A stretch of 64,000 nucleotides of DNA from Bradyrhizobium sp. BR 10289 (GCF_019455385.1 NZ_JACOFR010000005.1:1-64000), one strand, 5' to 3'; numbered from the stretch's first letter, positions 45,267 to 54,056 are shown. Translations and numbers: made by a program. The notes: generated by a model not told the origin, from the sequence alone.

Positions 45267-46244
45267 GTGACCGATCGGACCCTGACAGATCGAGCCCGGC
45301 GCATCGCCTTGCTCGGTGCTCCCATCGACATGGGAGCCTCGCAGCGCGGCACCCTGATGGGCCCGGCGGCGCTGCGCACTGCCGGTCTTGCGACCCTTCT
45401 GGAGAGCCTCGACTTCGAGGTCATCGACTACGGCGACCTCTCCGTGGCCGAGGTTAGGGACCTCGCAGACAAACCGCCCGAGAAAGCCAATCACTACCGA
45501 GAAATCCAACGCTGGACGCGCGTGCTGAGCCGCAGGGGCTATGAGATCGCGGAAACCGGCGCGCTCCCGATCTTCCTGGGCGGCGATCACACGCTGTCGA
45601 TGGGCTCGGTCAATGCGATGGCACACCATTGGCAGGAGCGCGGGCGTGAGCTGTTCGTGCTCTGGCTGGACGCGCATGCCGACTACAACACGCCGGAGAC
45701 GACGATCACGGCGAACATGCACGGCATGTCGGCGGCGTTCCTGTGTGGCGAGCCCGGTCTCGACGGCCTGCTCGGCGATGACCCGCGTGCCTCGATCGAT
45801 CCTGACAGGCTCGATCTGTTCGGCGCACGCTCGATAGACAAGCTCGAAAAGGAATTGATGCGCGCTCGCCGCATCAGGGTCGTCGACATGCGCCAGATCG
45901 ACGAGTTCGGGGTCGCCGTGCTGATCCGGCGCGTCATCGAACGCGTCAAGGCCAGCAATGGCGTCCTGCATGTCAGCTTCGATGTGGATTTTCTCGATCC
46001 ATGCGTGGCGCCGGGTGTCGGCACCACGGTGCCGGGCGGGGCAACTTACCGCGAGGCGCATTTGATCATGGAGCTGTTGCACGATTCCGGCGTGGTGGGA
46101 TCGGTCGACATTGTCGAGCTCAATCCGTTTCTCGACGAGCGCGGCCGTACCGCGCGCACTGCCGTCGAGCTGATCGGCAGCCTGTTCGGGCAGCAGATCA
46201 CCGATCGTCCGACGCCAAGCAATGCGATCGCGCCGGGCGAGTGA
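45267..46244 (+). CDS. rocF: arginase
   Basis: A 325-residue binuclear manganese enzyme hydrolysing L-arginine to ornithine and urea. Metal ligands are visible: His108 in GGDHTLS, Asp135/His137/Asp139 in LDAHADYN, and Asp239/Asp241 in FDVDFLDP. The PIDMGASQRGTLMGPAALR N-terminus and the GVGTTVPGGATYREAHL loop distinguish arginase from agmatinase. ATG at 45267 follows GGAG. It stands alone; the urea would feed urease elsewhere in the genome. Together with the ureide genes it adds to nitrogen recovery. Confidence 0.93.
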   Translation: MTDRTLTDRARRIALLGAPIDMGASQRGTLMGPAALRTAGLATLLESLDFEVIDYGDLSVAEVRDLADKPPEKANHYREIQRWTRVLSRRGYEIAETGALPIFLGGDHTLSMGSVNAMAHHWQERGRELFVLWLDAHADYNTPETTITANMHGMSAAFLCGEPGLDGLLGDDPRASIDPDRLDLFGARSIDKLEKELMRARRIRVVDMRQIDEFGVAVLIRRVIERVKASNGVLHVSFDVDFLDPCVAPGVGTTVPGGATYREAHLIMELLHDSGVVGSVDIVELNPFLDERGRTARTAVELIGSLFGQQITDRPTPSNAIAPGE

Positions 46245-46408
46245 ATCGGGCCGCCGGCGTTTGTGCGCTGCAAGGAAAGGAACTGCTCTTGCAGCCGGTG
46301 GATTTAGGTCAGGCCTGATCGAAATCGCCTGCTTTTGAAACAGCCGCGAATTGCAAATGCGGTTGTCTGACGGTTTCATGCGGGCTCAGCGCCAGCCGGG
46401 GACCCGCA

Positions 46409-47677
46409 ATGAGCAGCACGAGACGTTCCGACGACGATCCCTTGAACGCCACACGCCGGCGTTTCCTGACAGGCAGCGCGACAGCGCTCGGAGGCGCAGT
46501 GCTCGGTACGGGCGCTGCTGCGGCGGAGACCGACAACCTTCCGCCCAACGTTCCCGAATGGATGAAGACGCCGGGCGAGCCGACGGGAGGCCAGCTTTAT
46601 GGCGCGCCATCGCCGTTCGAAAAGGACGTCGTCAGGAACATCTCGAAGACGCTCAAGCAATACATCTCCGCCTCCAGTCGTTCACCCTTGCAAGACCTCG
46701 ACGGCATCATCACGCCGAACGGGCTGTTCTACGAGCGGCATCATGGCGGCGTCCCGGCGATCGATCCGGCGCAGCACCGGCTGATTCTGCACGGTCTCGT
46801 CGAGCGCCCGCTGATCTTCACGATGGACGATCTGCGTCGCTTCCCGTCGCAGTCCCGCATCCACTTTCTCGAGTGCTCCGGCAATCCCGGCTACAGCAAG
46901 CCTTACGGCAAGACGGCATCCGACCTCGTGGGGCTGGTGAGCTGCGCGGAATGGACCGGCGTCAGCCTGAAGCTGGTGCTTCAGGAAGCCGGGTTAAGGC
47001 CCGATGCCAAATGGGTGGTCGCCGAAGGCGCGGATGCGGCAGCATTGACGCGAAGCATCCCGATCGAGAAATGTCTCGAGGACGCCATGCTGGTTTACAG
47101 CCAGAACGGCGAGCGGCTGCGTCCACAGCAGGGCTATCCGCTGCGACTGTTCCTGCCCGGCTTCGAAGGCAATATGAGCGTGAAATGGCTGCGGCGCCTG
47201 CACGTGACTGCGGAGCCCGCCTACTCGCGCGAGGAGACCTCGAAATACACCGATCTCCTGCCGGATGGCACCGCACGTGAGTTTTCCTTCTACATGGAAG
47301 CGAAGTCCATCATCACGCGTCCCTCGGGCGGCCAGCGCCTGAACGCGCCCGGCTTCCAGGAGATCACAGGCATCGCCTGGAGCGGGCATGGCAAGATCAC
47401 GCGGGTCGAGGTGTCGGTCGATGACGGCAAGAGCTGGCAGGACGCGCAATTGCAGGAGCCGGTGCTGACGCGTGCTCTGACACGCTTCCGTTTGCCCTGG
47501 CGATGGGACGGCAAGCCAGCCGTGATCCAGAGCCGCGCCATCGATGAGACGGGTTACGTGCAACCGACATTGGCCGAACTGCTTGCGGTACGCGGCGAGA
47601 ATTATTTCTACCACAACAACGCGATCTGGCCCTGGCGCATCGCTGAGAGCGGCGAGGTGACCAATGCGCTGGGGTGA
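46409..47677 (+). CDS. soxC: sulfane dehydrogenase subunit SoxC
   Basis: A 422-residue molybdenum-cofactor protein of the sulfite oxidase family. It carries a Tat signal (TRRRFLTGSATALGGAVLG), a Moco-coordinating Cys156 in FLECSGNPGYSK, and a C-terminal Mo-co dimerisation domain (ITRVEVSVDDGKSW). In the Sox pathway SoxC with cytochrome SoxD oxidises SoxY-bound sulfane. The next gene overlaps by 14 nt and encodes the cytochrome, so both are made together. SoxXYZAB genes are not in the window; a sulfite dehydrogenase (SorAB-like) role is the alternative. Confidence 0.9.
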   Translation: MSSTRRSDDDPLNATRRRFLTGSATALGGAVLGTGAAAAETDNLPPNVPEWMKTPGEPTGGQLYGAPSPFEKDVVRNISKTLKQYISASSRSPLQDLDGIITPNGLFYERHHGGVPAIDPAQHRLILHGLVERPLIFTMDDLRRFPSQSRIHFLECSGNPGYSKPYGKTASDLVGLVSCAEWTGVSLKLVLQEAGLRPDAKWVVAEGADAAALTRSIPIEKCLEDAMLVYSQNGERLRPQQGYPLRLFLPGFEGNMSVKWLRRLHVTAEPAYSREETSKYTDLLPDGTAREFSFYMEAKSIITRPSGGQRLNAPGFQEITGIAWSGHGKITRVEVSVDDGKSWQDAQLQEPVLTRALTRFRLPWRWDGKPAVIQSRAIDETGYVQPTLAELLAVRGENYFYHNNAIWPWRIAESGEVTNALG

Positions 47678-48206
47678 GACCTGTGGCATCGCCGTTGCCA
47701 TTGCTCTGTGTGCCTTCGCAAGCGGAGCACGGGCGCAGAGCACGTACGGCATCGGTCGGCCGGCGACGAGCGCCGAGATCGCAGGCTGGAATATCGATAT
47801 CGGACGCGACGGCAGCAATCTGCCGGAGGGGAGCGGTTCGGTCAGCCATGGACGCGAGGTGTTCGCCCAGCAATGTGCCTCGTGTCACGGCGACAAGGGC
47901 GAGGGTGGTCTCGGCGACCGGCTCGCCGGCGGGCAGGGCACGATCGGAACGCCCAAACCGATCCGGACGGTTGGCAGCTACTGGCGCTATGCGCCGACAT
48001 TGTTCGACTACATCCGTCGTGCCATGCCGCAGAACGCACCGCAATCACTCAGCGACGAAGAGGTCTACGCGGTGTCGGCCTATATTCTCAATCTGAACGG
48101 ACTGCTCGGAGCGGACGCAACGCTCGATGCAAAATCGCTCGCGGCCATCAAGATGCCAAATCGCGACGGGTTCGTCGGGGATGCGCGACCCGACGTGAAG
48201 AAGTGA
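47664..48206 (+). CDS. soxD: SoxD-like monohaem cytochrome c
   Basis: A 180-residue exported cytochrome with signal peptide (IAVAIALCAFASGARA) and one haem site, CASCH at residues 71-75, plus a Met ligand candidate in RRAMPQNAP. It is the expected electron acceptor of SoxC. Paracoccus SoxD is about twice as long and dihaem; this single-haem form resembles the first domain only. The gene starts inside the soxC 3' end (14 nt overlap), which indicates translational coupling. Confidence 0.88.
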   Translation: MRWGETCGIAVAIALCAFASGARAQSTYGIGRPATSAEIAGWNIDIGRDGSNLPEGSGSVSHGREVFAQQCASCHGDKGEGGLGDRLAGGQGTIGTPKPIRTVGSYWRYAPTLFDYIRRAMPQNAPQSLSDEEVYAVSAYILNLNGLLGADATLDAKSLAAIKMPNRDGFVGDARPDVKK

Positions 48207-48319
48207 ACGTATCGTGATGAGCAGGTTCCGCGCCATGGCTCGGAACTTGCTTCAACGAAACTGGAACTCGCGGGACGCATTTGAATTAACCCCGCGAGAG
48301 GAAAGATACGGATCCTTCG

Positions 48320-48604
48320 ATGGCAACTGATCGCTTCGCAAACTCCATGTCCACAGCGCTTCGTCATCCTGGCGTGATTGCGCTGATCGTGGCCGGCTTG
48401 ACGATTGCGGCGATGTTGATCGTCGACCATGGGCCGTGGAGTCGCGCCAAGACGCAGCCGGCCCATGTCGCGATGTACGCAACGACGGGCGAGGCGGCGC
48501 GTGCGGCCGGCGCCAAGGTGCTTCCGACCGAACCCAAATCGCCGGTCGAGCCGGAACGGTTGGGGCCGAAGACCTCCCCCACCGTGAACCCCGTTACGCC
48601 ATAA
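48320..48604 (+). CDS. small single-pass membrane protein
   Basis: A 94-residue protein with one transmembrane segment (VIALIVAGLTIAAMLIV, about residues 19-35) and a Pro-rich C-terminal tail outside or inside the membrane. Its start is preceded by GAGAGGAAAG. No family recognised. It converges with the enolase-superfamily gene 6 nt downstream. Confidence 0.6.
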   Translation: MATDRFANSMSTALRHPGVIALIVAGLTIAAMLIVDHGPWSRAKTQPAHVAMYATTGEAARAAGAKVLPTEPKSPVEPERLGPKTSPTVNPVTP

Positions 48605-48610
48605 GGGGTC

Positions 48611-49825
48611 TCAGCTTTTTCGGCCGTAGTTGAGGAGGCCGCCGCTCGTCTTCGACGGATGCGCGCGCAGCGCCTCCTCGTTCGGCTCGGTACCCCAGCC
48701 GGGCCGGTCGGGGATGACCAGATGGCCCTCCTGAATGTCCGGCTCGTATGTGAAGAGCTCGCGGTCCCAGGCAAGGCGATCGATGTCGATTTCCATGATG
48801 CGCAAGTTCGGAACGGCCGCACAGAAATGCGCGTTCATCATCGAGCATAGATGGCCGTAGAAATTGTGCGGGGCGACGTTGACCTCGAACGCTTCCGCGG
48901 CGGCCGCAATCTTCATGGACTGCCACACGCCGTTCCAGGGCGTGTCGATGATCGCGACATCCATGGCCTGCTGATGGAAATAGGGCAGGAATTCGCGCAA
49001 GCCCAAGAGTGTCTCGCAGGACGAGATCGGATGCGGGCTCTGCCGGCGGATATAGCCGAGCGCTTCCGGATTAAAACTGTCGATCTCGATCCAGAACATG
49101 TCGAGGTCCGCGATGGTGCGCAGGATCTTCAGATAGCCCTCGGTCTTGGCGTTGAAATTGCAGTCGAGCAGGATATCGACGTCGGGGCCCGCGCCATCGC
49201 GCATCGCTTCCAGATGCATCCGCAGGTCGCGCAGGATCTTGCGGTCGACGTTGATCTCGGGCGAGAAGGGCGAGCCGAATCCGGGCCGCCATCCGGTCGG
49301 CTTGCCGTCGTCATAGGAGAAGATGTTGGTCTTGAGCGCGGTGAATTTCTTCTCGCGTACCTCGCGGCCCATCGCCTTGACGCCGTCGAGGCTTTCGATC
49401 GGCGGCTTGTACCAGGAGGGATGATTGATCCGCCAGGTCGCGCAATGCGACCAGTAGACCCTGACGCGGTCGCGGATCTTTCCGCCGAGCAGTTCGTAGC
49501 AGGGCACGCCGAGGCACTTCGCCTTGGCATCGAGCAGCGCGTTCTCGATCGCGCCGAGCGCCTGGGCGACGACCCCGCCTGCGGCGGGGCGGGTGGCCGC
49601 GAACAGTTCGGCGTAGATGCGTTCATGCTGGAAGACGTTCTGCCCGATGACCCGGGCGGACAGCCGCTGGATCGCAGCGCCAACGCCGGGCGAGCCAAAG
49701 CCCTCGTCGAACTCGCTCCAGCCGGCAATGCCGTCCTCGGTGGTCAGCTTGACGAAATGGTAGTTTCTCCAGCCCGCGTCGCAGGCGAGGAGTTCGATGC
49801 TTGTTGCTTTTGACGAATGGGTCAT
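48611..49825 (-). CDS. mandelate racemase / muconate lactonizing enzyme family protein
   Basis: A 404-residue enolase-superfamily enzyme. The N-terminal capping domain (WRNYHFVKLTTEDGIAGWSE) and the barrel with metal ligands around LLDCNFNAKT (Asp), FWIEIDSF (Glu) and ISSCETLL (Glu) are visible, followed by APHNFYGHL with a candidate general-base His. Members dehydrate or racemise sugar acids. The specific acid substrate is not predictable here. The ATG at 49825 follows GGGAG. It has no sugar-transport neighbours. Confidence 0.85.
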   Translation of the reverse strand: MTHSSKATSIELLACDAGWRNYHFVKLTTEDGIAGWSEFDEGFGSPGVGAAIQRLSARVIGQNVFQHERIYAELFAATRPAAGGVVAQALGAIENALLDAKAKCLGVPCYELLGGKIRDRVRVYWSHCATWRINHPSWYKPPIESLDGVKAMGREVREKKFTALKTNIFSYDDGKPTGWRPGFGSPFSPEINVDRKILRDLRMHLEAMRDGAGPDVDILLDCNFNAKTEGYLKILRTIADLDMFWIEIDSFNPEALGYIRRQSPHPISSCETLLGLREFLPYFHQQAMDVAIIDTPWNGVWQSMKIAAAAEAFEVNVAPHNFYGHLCSMMNAHFCAAVPNLRIMEIDIDRLAWDRELFTYEPDIQEGHLVIPDRPGWGTEPNEEALRAHPSKTSGGLLNYGRKS

Positions 49826-49997
49826 GTCGCTCCCTGTTGCCCGGCCGGGCCTTGTTTTTCTTGTGGCGGGTCGCAAGCCCGGCTCCAGCCCCAATTGTTA
49901 GGCTAGCGATCGGTCGGCGTGAAGCCTGCAGAGGCGCGACCGAAAGCTCGATCCGGCCCGGTTGCGCAAAAGCCCGTAGAATCCGGTGGGGATAGCC

Positions 49998-50186
49998 ATG
50001 ATCTTTCCCGGGATGGTCCCGAAAATGCGCCAAGCCCTGACTCATTTGGCCACAATCGGATCCGATCCAGAGGCCATGCAATTTCTAGCCATGATCTCGA
50101 TTCTGGCGCTCCTCACGATGAGCGGGGCCGCCGTTTCCGACCGGTTTCTCACCGCCGATCAGCACGTCGCGCAAGGGGTGGAGTAG
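49998..50186 (+). CDS. small single-pass membrane protein
   Basis: A 62-residue protein with one hydrophobic helix (FLAMISILALLTMSGAAV, about residues 29-46) and a short polar N-terminus. GTGGGGATAG precedes the ATG. No family recognised; it could be paired with the 33-residue peptide encoded at 50226. Confidence 0.45.
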   Translation: MIFPGMVPKMRQALTHLATIGSDPEAMQFLAMISILALLTMSGAAVSDRFLTADQHVAQGVE

Positions 50187-50225
50187 CGCGGCGGGCGAGG
50201 GCGCTTTGTCTTTGGGGAGACAGTG

Positions 50226-50327
50226 ATGCTTTCGATAGATCAGTTCCTGCGGTTCATCAGCGTGCCGGCCGTGTTCGCGGCCTTCATCATCGCCTCGCAG
50301 ATCTCGGCGGCGCTGTCCTCGCCCTAG
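50226..50327 (+). CDS. 33-residue membrane peptide
   Basis: The frame MLSIDQFLRFISVPAVFAAF continues through a short hydrophobic helix to stop at 50327. GGGGAG lies six bases before the ATG. The stop is directly adjacent to that of the convergent Nramp gene (50328). Being so short it might be missed by gene callers; coding status is supported by the ribosome site and membrane-like composition only. Confidence 0.45.
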   Translation: MLSIDQFLRFISVPAVFAAFIIASQISAALSSP

Positions 50328-51617
50328 TCACCCGAGCGCCGACGAGCCGAGCATCGCGAGGACCGCCAGCGCCATCAGGGCCGTGCCGCCCCAGCCCAGC
50401 CATATCAGCCAGGTCCGGGCCCTGAAGCGGCCCATCAGCGTGCGGCTCGAGACGATCATCATCATCATCGCCATGATCGGCACGGCGACGATGCCGTTGA
50501 GCACCGCGCTCCAGACGAGCATGTGGATGGAGTCGATGCCGGTAAATCCGAGCCCGAAGCCGATTGCGGTCGCGGCCGCGATGATGGTGTAGAAGCCGAC
50601 GGCCTCGTCGGGCTTGGCCTCGAGCGTGGCGTGCCAGCCGAAAATTTCCGCAACGCCGTAAGCGGCCGAGCCCGCCAGCACCGGGATCGCCAGCAGGCCC
50701 GTGCCGATGATGCCGAGCGCGAACAGGGCGAAGGTGAAGTCGCCGGCGAGCGGGCGCAACGCCTCGGCGGCCTGCGTCGCCGAATTGATGTTGGTGACGC
50801 CGTTGGAATGCAGCACCGACGCGGTGGTCAGGATGATGAAGAAGGCGATGCCGTTGGAGAGCGCCATGCCGGCGAGGGTGTCGGTGCGGATGCGCGCGAG
50901 TTCCGGATCGCCGCCGCGCTTCAGATCGCGCAGTGGCTTGTCCTTCCTACCCTGGTTCATCTCCTCGACCTCTTGCGAGGCCTGCCAGAAGAACAGATAG
51001 GGGCTGATGGTGGTGCCGAGCACCGCGACGACCATCAGGAGATATTCGGCGCTGACATTGGGCTGCGGCCACACCGCCGCGAGCAGCGCCGTGCTCCAGG
51101 GGATTTTCACGGTGAAGGCGGTGGCGACATAAGCGAACAGCGCCAGGGTCAGGAATTTCAGCACCGGCGAATAGCGGCGATAGGGCAGGAACACCTGGAG
51201 CAGGGTGGAGCCGGCCGCGAAGATCAGCGCGTGCTCGTGGTTGAGGCCGCCGATCACGAGCGAGAGCGCCTCGGCCATCGCGGCGATGTCGGCCGCGATG
51301 TTGAACGTGTTCGCTGCGACCAGCATGGCGACCAGCGCCAGCACCGCCCAGCGCGGCGCGATCTGCATCACGTTGGCGGCCAGCCCCTTGCCGGTGACCC
51401 GGCCGATCCGTGCGCTGACGAGCTGGATGGCGATCATGAACGGCGTGGTCAGGAACACCGTCCAGAGCAGCCCGAAGCCAAATTGCGCGCCGGCCTGCGA
51501 ATAGGTGGCGATCCCCGACGGATCGTCGTCGGCCGCCCCGGTGATGAGGCCGGGTCCCAGCCTCTGCAGCAGCGTCGGTGCGGATTTCGTCGGGGCAACG
51601 GCGCTGTCGCTTTTCAT
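50328..51617 (-). CDS. Nramp-family divalent metal transporter, divergent metal site
   Basis: A 429-residue membrane protein with about eleven helices, Nramp fold. The TM1 motif that normally reads DPGN is DPSG here (residues 32-35), and the TM6 stretch TTISPYLFFWQ lacks the MPH-type methionine. Classical Nramp coordinates Mn2+/Fe2+ with Asp, Asn and Met; loss of the last two suggests altered selectivity, perhaps Mg2+ or another cation as in Nramp-related Mg transporters. Start ATG 51617 with GAGG upstream. It faces the small membrane-peptide genes. Confidence 0.85.
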   Translation of the reverse strand: MKSDSAVAPTKSAPTLLQRLGPGLITGAADDDPSGIATYSQAGAQFGFGLLWTVFLTTPFMIAIQLVSARIGRVTGKGLAANVMQIAPRWAVLALVAMLVAANTFNIAADIAAMAEALSLVIGGLNHEHALIFAAGSTLLQVFLPYRRYSPVLKFLTLALFAYVATAFTVKIPWSTALLAAVWPQPNVSAEYLLMVVAVLGTTISPYLFFWQASQEVEEMNQGRKDKPLRDLKRGGDPELARIRTDTLAGMALSNGIAFFIILTTASVLHSNGVTNINSATQAAEALRPLAGDFTFALFALGIIGTGLLAIPVLAGSAAYGVAEIFGWHATLEAKPDEAVGFYTIIAAATAIGFGLGFTGIDSIHMLVWSAVLNGIVAVPIMAMMMMIVSSRTLMGRFRARTWLIWLGWGGTALMALAVLAMLGSSALG

Positions 51618-51718
51618 GAAGGGGCCTCGGCGGGAAAAGTCGGTAAGGAAATGCTGCGAGGGAACAAAGGTTCCCGTCCAGGATCGGCGCCGCAAATTCC
51701 GATTTCACGAAATAATGC

Positions 51719-51803
51719 TTGACCCGTCGGGCAAAACACCTGTATAAGGACATCATCGCAAGAACCATCAAAGCCCGTGCCGGGACCCCGCCGCGGGCTT
51801 TTC
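51719..51803 (+). ncRNA. promoter-terminator mini-element, possible small RNA or leader (copy 1)
   Basis: TTGACC (51719-51724) and TATAAG (51743-51748) are spaced by 18 bp and form a plausible sigma-70 promoter. Some 20 bases later an intrinsic terminator AAAGCCCG (51770-51777) pairs with CGGGCTTT (51794-51801) and continues TT. The predicted transcript is about 50 nt. The spacer CCGTCGGGCAAAACA is repeated in copy 2 at 57873. It ends 85 nt before the oxygenase gene at 51889, so attenuation of that gene is an alternative. Confidence 0.5.
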
Positions 51804-51888
51804 GTTTGCTCCGACCGAGACGGACAGCCCGCCGCTGGTCATGGCGCGATACCCTTGCTAAAGACACGCTGAGATTGTAGGGAGCGCC

Positions 51889-52566
51889 ATGAGCCTTGCC
51901 CCGCCTCCCACCAAGGTCGAGCCGCTGAACGCAGAGCAGGCGGCACGGCTGGACCGCGACGGTTACCTCCTGCTGCGCGGCGCGGTCCCCGCGGCGTGGC
52001 GCGAGGCGTTGCGTGCTGCTTTCGACGCGGGTGTCGGGACCGGCGATCAATGGGCCGCACCGCGAGGGGCGGGCTGGCGTCACGCCCTCGTCGATCTCGA
52101 CCCGACGGTGCAGCAGGCCTGCCGGGTCCCGCCGCTACTGGCCGCGGCCGCGCAGATGCTGGGTGCTCCGTTCTTTCTTGCCCAGGTCGAAGGCCGCGAG
52201 CCGCTCAAGGACGGCGGCCACCAGCCGCTGCATCGCGATGGCGCGGGCATGAAAGCCGTGGCCGCACTGGTCTTCCTCGATGCTTACGGGGCGGACAATG
52301 GCGCAACGCGCCTGATCCCGCGTCATCTCGATCCGGGAGCGCTTGATCAGGTCGCGGAGACGCTGTCCTCTATCATGGCGGGTGAGGCGGGAGACATCCT
52401 GGTGTTCGACGCCGATCTGCCGCATGGGGCGACCTGCAACAGATCCGGCGCGCGGCGGCGTTCGTTGCTGCTGAGCTTTGTGCCGGAGGACAGTCGCGCG
52501 ACGATGGAGGCCTGCCGCGCCATTCGCAACGTGCGTATGGCGACGGACGAGATCTTCGTTCCCTGA
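51889..52566 (+). CDS. PhyH-type Fe(II)/2-oxoglutarate dioxygenase
   Basis: A 225-residue jelly-roll oxygenase of the phytanoyl-CoA hydroxylase superfamily. The iron triad can be read as His115-x-Asp117 (QPLHRDGAG) and His179 (DADLPHGATCN), with Arg189-191 positioned to bind 2-oxoglutarate. The N-terminal LDRDGYLLLRGAVPAAW is typical of PhyH proteins. Substrate unknown. A small promoter-terminator element precedes it. It converges with a Crp/Fnr-type regulator gene 16 nt away. Confidence 0.82.
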   Translation: MSLAPPPTKVEPLNAEQAARLDRDGYLLLRGAVPAAWREALRAAFDAGVGTGDQWAAPRGAGWRHALVDLDPTVQQACRVPPLLAAAAQMLGAPFFLAQVEGREPLKDGGHQPLHRDGAGMKAVAALVFLDAYGADNGATRLIPRHLDPGALDQVAETLSSIMAGEAGDILVFDADLPHGATCNRSGARRRSLLLSFVPEDSRATMEACRAIRNVRMATDEIFVP

Positions 52567-52582
52567 GCGCGCCGTGACGGCT

Positions 52583-53314
52583 TCAGGCCGATGGCGACAG
52601 ATGCAAATAGCGTCCATCGAACTGCGCCAGTTCCTGGAGCTTGTGCTCGTCGAAGATCTTGACCGTGCCGCGCTGCAGCTCCAGCACGCCGTCGATGCGC
52701 AGATCGCGCAGGATGCGGTTGGTGTGAACGCTGGTGACGCCCATGGCTTCGCCGAGCTGCTCCTGCGTCAGCGGAATCGCAAACGTGTTGTCGATGACGC
52801 GGCCGATCAGGCGAAGCCGCTCGCGCAGCTCGACGATCAGATGCGCGAGGCGATTGTAGGTCGAGCGCTGGCCGACATTGACGATCCATTCCCGGGAGAT
52901 CGCGGCGTCCACCAGCGTGTCGCGCCAGAACATGTCGCCGACGCCCGGCCGCTCGCGGATGAGGTCCTTCAGCGCCCTGTGGCCGATGAAGGCGAGGGTG
53001 CAATCGGACAGGGCGACAAGGTCGTGATCCATCGCCGCGTAGTGCAGGTTTTGCAGGTTCGGCAGGTCGCCGGGAATGTGGATCGACAGGATCTGCCGCC
53101 TGCCGTCCGCGATCGTCTTGGCGCGCATGCAAAAGCCGTCGGCGATCAGGCAGCACTCGCTCGGCTGCTCGCCGTCGCGCAGCACGGTCTGGTTTTCGCG
53201 GTAGTGGCGCAAGGTGAACGGCAGCGCGGCCAAGGCCTGCAAATCCTGGTCAGACGCACCGGTCGTCGTTTTCAGTCGCTCGAACAGCGGCGGCCAGATT
53301 CTGTCGCTTGTCAC
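52583..53314 (-). CDS. Crp/Fnr-family transcriptional regulator
   Basis: A 243-residue regulator. Residues about 20-140 form the cyclic-nucleotide-binding-like beta-roll (YRENQTVLRDGEQPSECCLI), followed by the dimer helix and a winged helix (LTQEQLGEAMGVTSVHTNRI, about 175-195). It lacks the Fnr cysteine set, so oxygen sensing through Fe-S is unlikely. The start is GTG 53314, as GGGGGATC lies about eight bases upstream; the longer frame to 53389 is Arg/Pro-rich leader. Target genes unknown; neighbouring stress-type small genes are candidates. Confidence 0.85.
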   Translation of the reverse strand: MTSDRIWPPLFERLKTTTGASDQDLQALAALPFTLRHYRENQTVLRDGEQPSECCLIADGFCMRAKTIADGRRQILSIHIPGDLPNLQNLHYAAMDHDLVALSDCTLAFIGHRALKDLIRERPGVGDMFWRDTLVDAAISREWIVNVGQRSTYNRLAHLIVELRERLRLIGRVIDNTFAIPLTQEQLGEAMGVTSVHTNRILRDLRIDGVLELQRGTVKIFDEHKLQELAQFDGRYLHLSPSA

Positions 53315-53529
53315 GTCACTTGATCCCCCGCGCGCCAGAGCGCGCCGTGGGGGCAAAAAGCATGAAGCCGGCCTTGCTGTTGATAACAAAGGTTAAATTG
53401 GGCCGTCCCGGGATCGCAACATTGTGGACGATGCGTTTCCAGGGGCGGCGAATGCAACAAATATCAAGTTGGCCGAAGGGGCGCGCCGCGCCCGGCGCCT
53501 AACATTTATCAGTTTGCGTTCCCGACATG

Positions 53530-53554
53530 GGAACCAACCGGGGATGAGGCCGTT
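53530..53554 (+). promoter_or_regulatory. EcfG-type general stress promoter
   Basis: GGAAC (53530-53534), a 16-bp spacer and CGTT (53551-53554) match the consensus of alphaproteobacterial EcfG sigma factors exactly. The first gene downstream is the 29-residue membrane peptide at 53693, with a 130-nt leader. Confidence 0.65.
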
Positions 53555-53692
53555 ACGCTGCCGATTCGTGGCCTGTCACCACCCAGTCGTCGTGGCGAAT
53601 GTCATGCCTCGATCGGGTGTCCCGAAACTGGAGACAGGCGATCACGACCATCCGCCGTCAGGGCGCGGACATCGAACGTGAGAAGGGCAGCC

Positions 53693-53782
53693 ATGGCAGC
53701 CGACCTGATTTTCAAAGTTGCCATCGTCACGTTGTTTCTGTTTTCGGCGGTTCTGGCCTCGATGCTGTGGCTGAGGGTGTGA
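53693..53782 (+). CDS. 29-residue membrane peptide
   Basis: The frame MAADLIFKVAIVTLFLFSAV goes on as LASMLWLRV and stops at 53782. It is essentially one transmembrane helix. AGAAGGGCAG lies just before the ATG, and an EcfG-type promoter lies at 53530. Its size hides it from routine gene calling; peptides of this kind often modulate larger membrane proteins. Coding potential moderate. Confidence 0.5.
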   Translation: MAADLIFKVAIVTLFLFSAVLASMLWLRV

Positions 53783-53828
53783 GCTGCGGGCGGCTGCGGC
53801 CGCAGGGATCGTCGTATCGGCCCGTTTG

Positions 53829-53853
53829 GGAACGGCAGCTCCATTGCCGCGTT
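53829..53853 (+). promoter_or_regulatory. EcfG-type general stress promoter
   Basis: GGAAC (53829-53833), 16-bp spacer, CGTT (53850-53853). A start near 53860 would give a short leader to the DUF3606 gene at 53883. Confidence 0.75.
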
Positions 53854-53882
53854 TTCCCGTCACAAGCGCGAGGATCATCGGG

Positions 53883-54056
53883 ATGGGCAGTCTGACGAAG
53901 CGCGAGCAGCCGGACCGCAGCAAGATCAACATGCACGAGGCCTTCGAGGTCAAATACTGGACCCACGCGCTCGGCGTGTCGAAGGAAGAGCTGCAAAAGG
54001 CCGTCGACAAGGTCGGCAACTCCGCCGCGGCCGTCCGCAAGGAGCTGTCGCTCTAG
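53883..54056 (+). CDS. DUF3606 domain protein (copy 1)
   Basis: A 57-residue basic protein of the DUF3606 family (EVKYWTHALGVSKEELQKAV, DKVGNSAAAVRKEL). These tiny proteins form a helical hairpin with GxS-x-x-x-x-K-type repeats and are common in Rhizobiales. A perfect EcfG promoter lies at 53829, so it is likely made in general stress. A second, longer family member is encoded at 62448 behind the same promoter type. Molecular role not known. Confidence 0.85.
   Translation: MGSLTKREQPDRSKINMHEAFEVKYWTHALGVSKEELQKAVDKVGNSAAAVRKELSL

Noticed and set aside
53424..53681. An 85-codon frame between the Crp/Fnr gene and the 29-residue peptide
   Set aside because: No ribosome site, low hydrophobic patterning, and it crosses a perfect EcfG promoter; more likely a leader region.
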